NCBI RefSeq assembly: GCF_029227915.1
Contig: NC_079879.1
Span: 22,768,501 to 22,832,500, forward strand
Reading direction: 5' to 3'
Length of the DNA: 64,000 nucleotides
Source: Hydractinia symbiolongicarpus
Taxonomy: Eukaryota > Cnidaria > Hydrozoa > Anthoathecata > Hydractiniidae
The notes under the pieces were generated by a model. That model made no database searches. It worked only from the letters and a program-made list of their open reading frames with translations, and was not told where the DNA came from. Both the position numbers and the translations under genes were made by a program. This document shows, in pieces, positions 59,966-64,000 of this stretch (its first letter is position 1; each line of letters begins with the position of its first letter).

Positions 59966-62900
59966 CTACAAAATCATCAAAAGAAAAACAATTAAAAAGT
60001 TGAATAAAATATACTCAGTTTCTAAAGATCGTATTTTCTATAGTTGGTGATTTAATAAGATCAAATCTCCATGATAAGATATAGTTTGTAAGAATAATGC
60101 GGCTCTCTGTTATAACAGTGTCTTTTACTTTCTTTTAAATCAACGATTCAGGAAAAGTAAAACAAGGAAGGAATTTTTATTTGTATTTTAGGGGAAAACA
60201 AAAGTAAGCAATGCTATTGGCTGGTACATTTGTGGTAGAGCGCTCGCTTCCAGTACGGAAGGTCTTGGGTTCAAACACGGGTTAATTCATCCAGAGCCTA
60301 TAAAAGTGTGAATCTATCCTTTCTGTTTAACGTTCAGCATAAGAATAGGATAGATATCTTAGGCGGTTGTCTGAGCAATTGCTGTGCTTACACGAATTTT
60401 CATACCTTAAATAGGAGCTTTAAATGCATTTTTGCATAAAATCGATTTTATAGGTTTTTATGATTAATTCTGCGTGAATGTTCGAGCGGTATTTAGTGAA
60501 ATTAAGGTATATATAAAATATTCCGAATCAAATGACGGAAAGCGATATTTAAAATATTAATCAAATGACCGAAAGCAATATGTGCAATAAACAATTTTTT
60601 AAAAATAACGATATTATTTTGAGAAATTTAAAATATTTGTAGTTCATGAAGAGAGAAGAATGGTATAAAATTGTTGATTTTTAAACGGTTGGGATATAAG
60701 AAGTTTGGTGAACATGTTTAAATTCAATAACAGATTATACAACTCCTGTAAAAAAAAATATTTTTTGCGACCTCTGCGAGGGGAAATGGTTTGATTTCCA
60801 CATCACATCCGTTCGGCATTTATTGCAAAACTTGATAAAACACAGATCCATCATCTTTATATACTAGTTTTTATATTTCTATAAATTAGTTTGTTTTTAA
60901 ACCAAATTTTGATTTTCCAACAAGATATTTTCATTGCGTTTAATCTTTTAAAACTTTTTAAAAGAATTTGACTCTATATACGTCACTTTGCTTACGTCAG
61001 CATAAGGCATATTGTAAAACGTAAGCAACACATAATATGCATTTTTTGTAGGGCGAGGAAATTGCGTAATCACAGCAGCATGTATTATATAATATATATT
61101 ATATATAATTATATTATAATATATATATTATTATATATTATATATATTATATATAATTATATATATAATATTATGGCGTCAGAAGTTTTTATTTATCTTT
61201 TTAAGTAGTATTAAAGGAGCCAAGTCTACTGAAGCTTCACTTCAAAAGACGAATTTATTAAAAAACACTTTGATAATGACATAGTGAGACTTTTCTCAGA
61301 AAAATCTATCATGTCGAAAATCTCCTGGTCTTCTATGCTGAGCCATCAGTATAAAATTTCTTCGCTTGTTAAATTATGATGACTTCATTGCGAAAATTTT
61401 TAAAGTCTCTGATGTTATGTTTTATTGCTGTTCAAAATTTTCTCGTTACTTTCATTAAGAATATGAGTCCAAGCATTCTTTCCATTTAACACTACAAAAT
61501 ATATTTTTTAAATTTCGAGGCACAGGAAAAATTAATGCATTTTTGTTACATAAAACTGTACTGAATAAATTTTTAGAGTTATTCTCAATTGATTTTGTAT
61601 TTTGTGGGTTTTCTTGTAGAGACAAATTAGATGGACAAGGATACATAGCAACATAGTGAAAACTATTAAAACAACATAAAAAAGCAAAGGAAAACATATT
61701 GAAAACAAATATGAAATATTTTACCCATATTTGTTACTTTTTTCTTCTTTAAGACAGGCTCCGTGTCGTCCAAGCCATCGACATTCACATCTTCTTTCTC
61801 CGGATCCAAATAAGAGTCTCGCCTACCTGACTCGATCAAACTATTCTGCCCCTCTTTCGTTTCCATAACAACCTCAGGTCTTGTTCGTTCAAACACCGAA
61901 TCATGCCTCGATAAATTTATTGGCTGCATTCTCGCGAGTTCATTTTCCAATCTGGATGAACTATACACAGAATAAGCAGGAGTAACGTATCCTCCTCTCT
62001 CTGATCTCGGTGAGCTTTTGTAATAATTATCAAAACTTGCCGAAGACGATTCGCCTCGATTACCTCTAGCAACATCACCACTATGGGATGAATACCCGTA
62101 CAAGTTACTGCTTGACCTCTTGCCGGGACCGAGAGAACTATGAGTGGAAACACATCTGCTGCATGCTGAAAAAAATTTAGTGCTTGAAAATAAGTTCTGA
62201 CAACATCTCAAGTTATCTGAAAACTGTTCCAACACGGTCCAGAATTTTGATACACGGTCTATATTGTTCAAACAGCACTGATACGTCACTCCGTCGCATG
62301 CTGCTGTGATTACGCAATTTCCTCGCCCTACAAAAAATGCACATAACTTAGTGACGATGTTATCATTTGTACACGATGACTTACAGAGAGCAAAATCTTT
62401 TTTTACCTGGCTTTAGAAAACCAAAAACAGTTTTTGAATCGGAAGCACACTTAATTGTATCTTCCAGAACATTTTTTAAAACTTTCACGATATTTCCACG
62501 GTAGACTTTCGGCAACGCGAACAACTTTTGTGCTTCCAAATAAGGCCCACAGTAACAATCTCTATTGATGAAAACTTCCACTAAAAAAAAAAAGGTTCAC
62601 AAAGATGAATATCGTGATACAAGAATTAAACTTAATTTTGAGACGAGACTAAGCAAAACGTGACGATACCGTTATTAGTTGAAGCAGCTTTGTCTTTCCA
62701 AGTAGTTTCTCTTTGGGGAGCTACTGATGTGGTTTGGAAAGGACTGCCGGACTGGCTTCTGTTGCCACTTGAAGTGCTCTCCAGTGGTGGTGTAGATGAT
62801 TCCCGCGAGGAACTAAAGACAACAGTCCAAAATAAAAAGACGAATTTAAAACAAATTTATCTTCTTTGACCCAATGCTTTAATTTTTAACATCTCTCACA

Positions 62901-63568
62901 TCCCCATCAAAGCGAGGCTAGTTTAATTGCTTGTTTTTGACATCGCACATTAGATAAAAGATCCCGCCTAAATCAGCAAAGAACAAGCAATTATCATTTG
63001 GTTTACTCTTCCACGTAAAAATAGAAGCATGATAAATCAGTCTTCACTCGTCACGCTTTTCAACATGGTTCTTCATGTGTATCAGTTAGAATTCCTAGCT
63101 TTTAAACATAGAATACACTTTCTCAGAAACACCAATCGTATTGATATGACTGCACACTTACATCAAATGAAGACGGTCTACTTTGGTTCCTAGAAATAAT
63201 ACAACACATCAAAACCTAAAACTAAACAGCTCAACAAATGTTCATGCACTCTATAACAGAACGGATGACCACAAGCTAATTTAATAATACGCTTATCAAA
63301 ATAATATTCTCGTTAGTGAGTATTTAAAGAACATACCTGGTGGCTGTAAAGGGTGACCCGTACGCAAACACCATCCAGCTGGAAATATATCACGACATTT
63401 ATAACCGCACCAATATCCAACACCCTTGTATCCAGCAAATTCGATTTTAATTTCGTGGCGATCGACATCAACCACTGTTGCAACGCGTATTATGTGCGGA
63501 GTCTGTTTCACAACTGCTTCTAGTTTCATACCGATACTGAAGTAATTTTCTAGAGGACCTGTTGGTTC
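59140..63568 (-). CDS. Scm: Scm/SCML Polycomb-group protein, 3' part (MBT-SLED-SAM)
   Basis: Seven exons: 63568-63337, 63189-63162, 62812-62670, 62580-62407, 62327-61725, 59965-59856 and 59274-59140 (stop TGA). Together they make 1,425 nt, 474 codons in one continuous phase. Domains in order: a complete MBT repeat, a Ser/Thr-rich linker, a SLED domain split over two exons, a long Ser/Arg-rich linker with a KKKK basic patch, and a C-terminal SAM domain. This is the arrangement of Drosophila Scm and vertebrate SCMH1/SCML2. In those proteins MBT repeats bind methyl-lysine, SLED binds DNA, and SAM polymerises with Polyhomeotic to bridge PRC1. The 5' end, with the other MBT repeat(s), lies beyond the right edge. 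Confidence 0.9.
60210..60370 (+). repeat. tRNA-derived SINE-like sequence in a Scm intron
   Basis: TGTGGTAGAGCG at 60,231-60,242 resembles an RNA polymerase III A box, and GGGTTCAAACAC (60,267-60,278) a B box. Their spacing of about 35-40 bp is typical of a tRNA head. The surrounding sequence does not fold into an intact tRNA cloverleaf by eye, so this is more likely a SINE than a tRNA gene. Its 3' boundary is uncertain. Confidence 0.55.
61083..61172. repeat. (TA)n-rich low-complexity tract
   Basis: About 90 bp of nearly pure A/T with TATA and ATTATA units, able to form several hairpins, in the Scm intron. Confidence 0.9.
61725..62812 (-). CDS. Scm: Scm exons: linker and SLED domain
   Basis: Exon 62812-62670 is a Ser/Thr/Pro-rich linker. 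Exon 62580-62407 begins the SLED domain (VFINRDCYCGPYLEAQKL, LKNVLEDTIKCASDSKTVFG, FLKPG). Exon 62327-61725 completes it (GRGNCVITAACDGVTYQCC, then a helical FWTVLEQFSDNLRCC segment). Next comes a Ser/Tyr/Arg-rich disordered region, ending with an acidic stretch and LKKKKVTNM, a possible nuclear localisation signal. The frame runs 200 codons without interruption, so no intron is needed inside. Donor GTAAAA at 61,724. Confidence 0.88.
63162..63568 (-). CDS. Scm: Scm exons: MBT repeat and 28-nt micro-exon
   Basis: Exon 63568-63337 opens in phase 0 with EPTGPLENYFSIGMKLEAV and carries the MBT core: the IEFAGYKG strand, the aromatic GYWCGYKCRDIFPAGWC cage region and the closing GHPLQPPG. The Asp, Trp, Cys and aromatic residues that build the methyl-lysine cage in MBT proteins are in place. 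It closely resembles the last MBT repeat of Scm. A 28-nt exon (63189-63162, phases 1/2) follows. Confidence 0.88.
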
Positions 63569-64000
63569 CTAAATTACACCAAATATAATCAATTAAATCA
63601 CTTTCTATGCGACGTAACGTTTTCACTTTGAATTGAGAACAATGGCATGCGCACTCATTCTGGTTTGTAGAAAATATAAAAAAAAGGTCGGAAGTCAAAC
63701 TACTTAAAAATAAAATGAGTACCTATCTAAAATACCCATCTAAAAATTTCAATACCACCGCCCGTTTTGCTCTTTTACCTACAAGAATGTGTGCGCTGGT
63801 ACAATAATCGGCAAACTTTTGTACACTTTTGCAAACAACTTTAGATAACACCAAGAACCGTTTGCACAAAGCAGGAGCGCTTTAAAAATTCTATACAACA
63901 TATCTTCTCTTACACAACAAGGATTTATCACTTGCATTAAAATACAGTTTTTGTCTGACATTTTCTGTTCTGCAGTACGTGCAGTTCATCAACATAAGAA
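63569..64000 (-). other. Upstream Scm sequence, exon content uncertain
   Basis: Mostly intron ahead of the MBT exon. A 60-codon minus-strand frame (63,961-63,779) ends with SWCYLKLFAKVYKSLPIIVP and HTFL, faintly MBT-like (Trp, Tyr-Leu, Val-Pro, Phe). It closes with TAG directly before GTAAAA, and its possible splice phases do not match the next exon. I do not call it as coding. Confidence 0.3.

Noticed and set aside
60210-60290. Functional tRNA gene
   Set aside because: A- and B-box-like motifs are present, but I could not pair acceptor and anticodon stems convincingly.
63779-63961. Coding exon of the Scm homologue with part of an MBT repeat
   Set aside because: The resemblance is faint, it ends in TAG at the donor, and the phase is incompatible with the next exon.
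1-64000. Bacterial-type features such as CRISPR arrays, operons or riboswitches
   Set aside because: Regular repeats here have no spacer structure, and the genes have spliceosomal introns; nothing prokaryotic is seen.

Overview
The window is eukaryotic and very AT-rich. Its genes have GT-AG introns with pyrimidine-tract acceptors, and repeats are dense. Protein architecture (a complete RGS12-type scaffold, a Scm-type Polycomb protein, a secreted cystine-knot precursor) together with the repeat load suggests an early-branching animal. A cnidarian, perhaps hydrozoan or other medusozoan, is the best guess. The species assignment is inference.

Layout. (1) 1-11,274: head-to-tail array with an exact period of 4,384 bp, 2.57 copies in the window and open at the left edge. 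Each unit carries one two-exon minus-strand gene for a secreted precursor (about 299 aa) with a C-terminal nine-cysteine domain that resembles Spaetzle/neurotrophin-type cystine knots. The copies are almost identical. (2) 11,859-12,114: a plus-strand gene for a small secreted peptide with six cysteines in mirror-symmetric spacing. (3) About 12.5-21.7 kb: a repeat graveyard. It holds a 15-bp inverted repeat, five decayed units of a roughly 420-bp tandem repeat, a decayed Ty3/gypsy-like retroelement, a 911-bp element with short terminal inverted repeats and a 120-bp minisatellite, a DIRS-like reverse transcriptase fragment, and a perfect 13-bp-arm palindrome.

(4) 22,184-54,317, minus strand: a 32-kb RGS12 homologue, the main gene of the window. 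I could trace 20 coding exons with consistent reading phases: PDZ, PTB, a run of small phase-2 exons, RGS, two Ras-binding domains, GoLoco, and a long tail ending in a Thr-Phe-Val PDZ ligand. One junction, across a 17-kb intron that contains hairpin-headed repeats, is unresolved and may mark an internal promoter for a short RGS-RBD-GoLoco form. (5) 54,690-57,785: a 3.1-kb element with long terminal inverted repeats, 373 bp upstream of the RGS12 start codon. It carries a 20-bp CpG-rich minisatellite organised in 60-bp higher-order repeats and a broken two-exon gene fragment resembling the N-terminal part of HECT-type ubiquitin-ligase-like proteins. (6) 59,140 to the right edge, minus strand: the 3' part of a Scm/SCML Polycomb-group gene (MBT repeat, SLED, SAM), with a tRNA-derived SINE-like sequence in an intron.

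How they work together: the RGS12 homologue would be a Galpha-directed GTPase-activating scaffold linking G-protein and Ras/MAPK signalling. The Scm homologue would act in Polycomb silencing, and the tandem gene encodes a probable processed extracellular ligand. I see no functional link among these three. Exon coordinates come from manual reading of splice sites, checked by codon phase. Family names come from recognised motifs, not from database searches.
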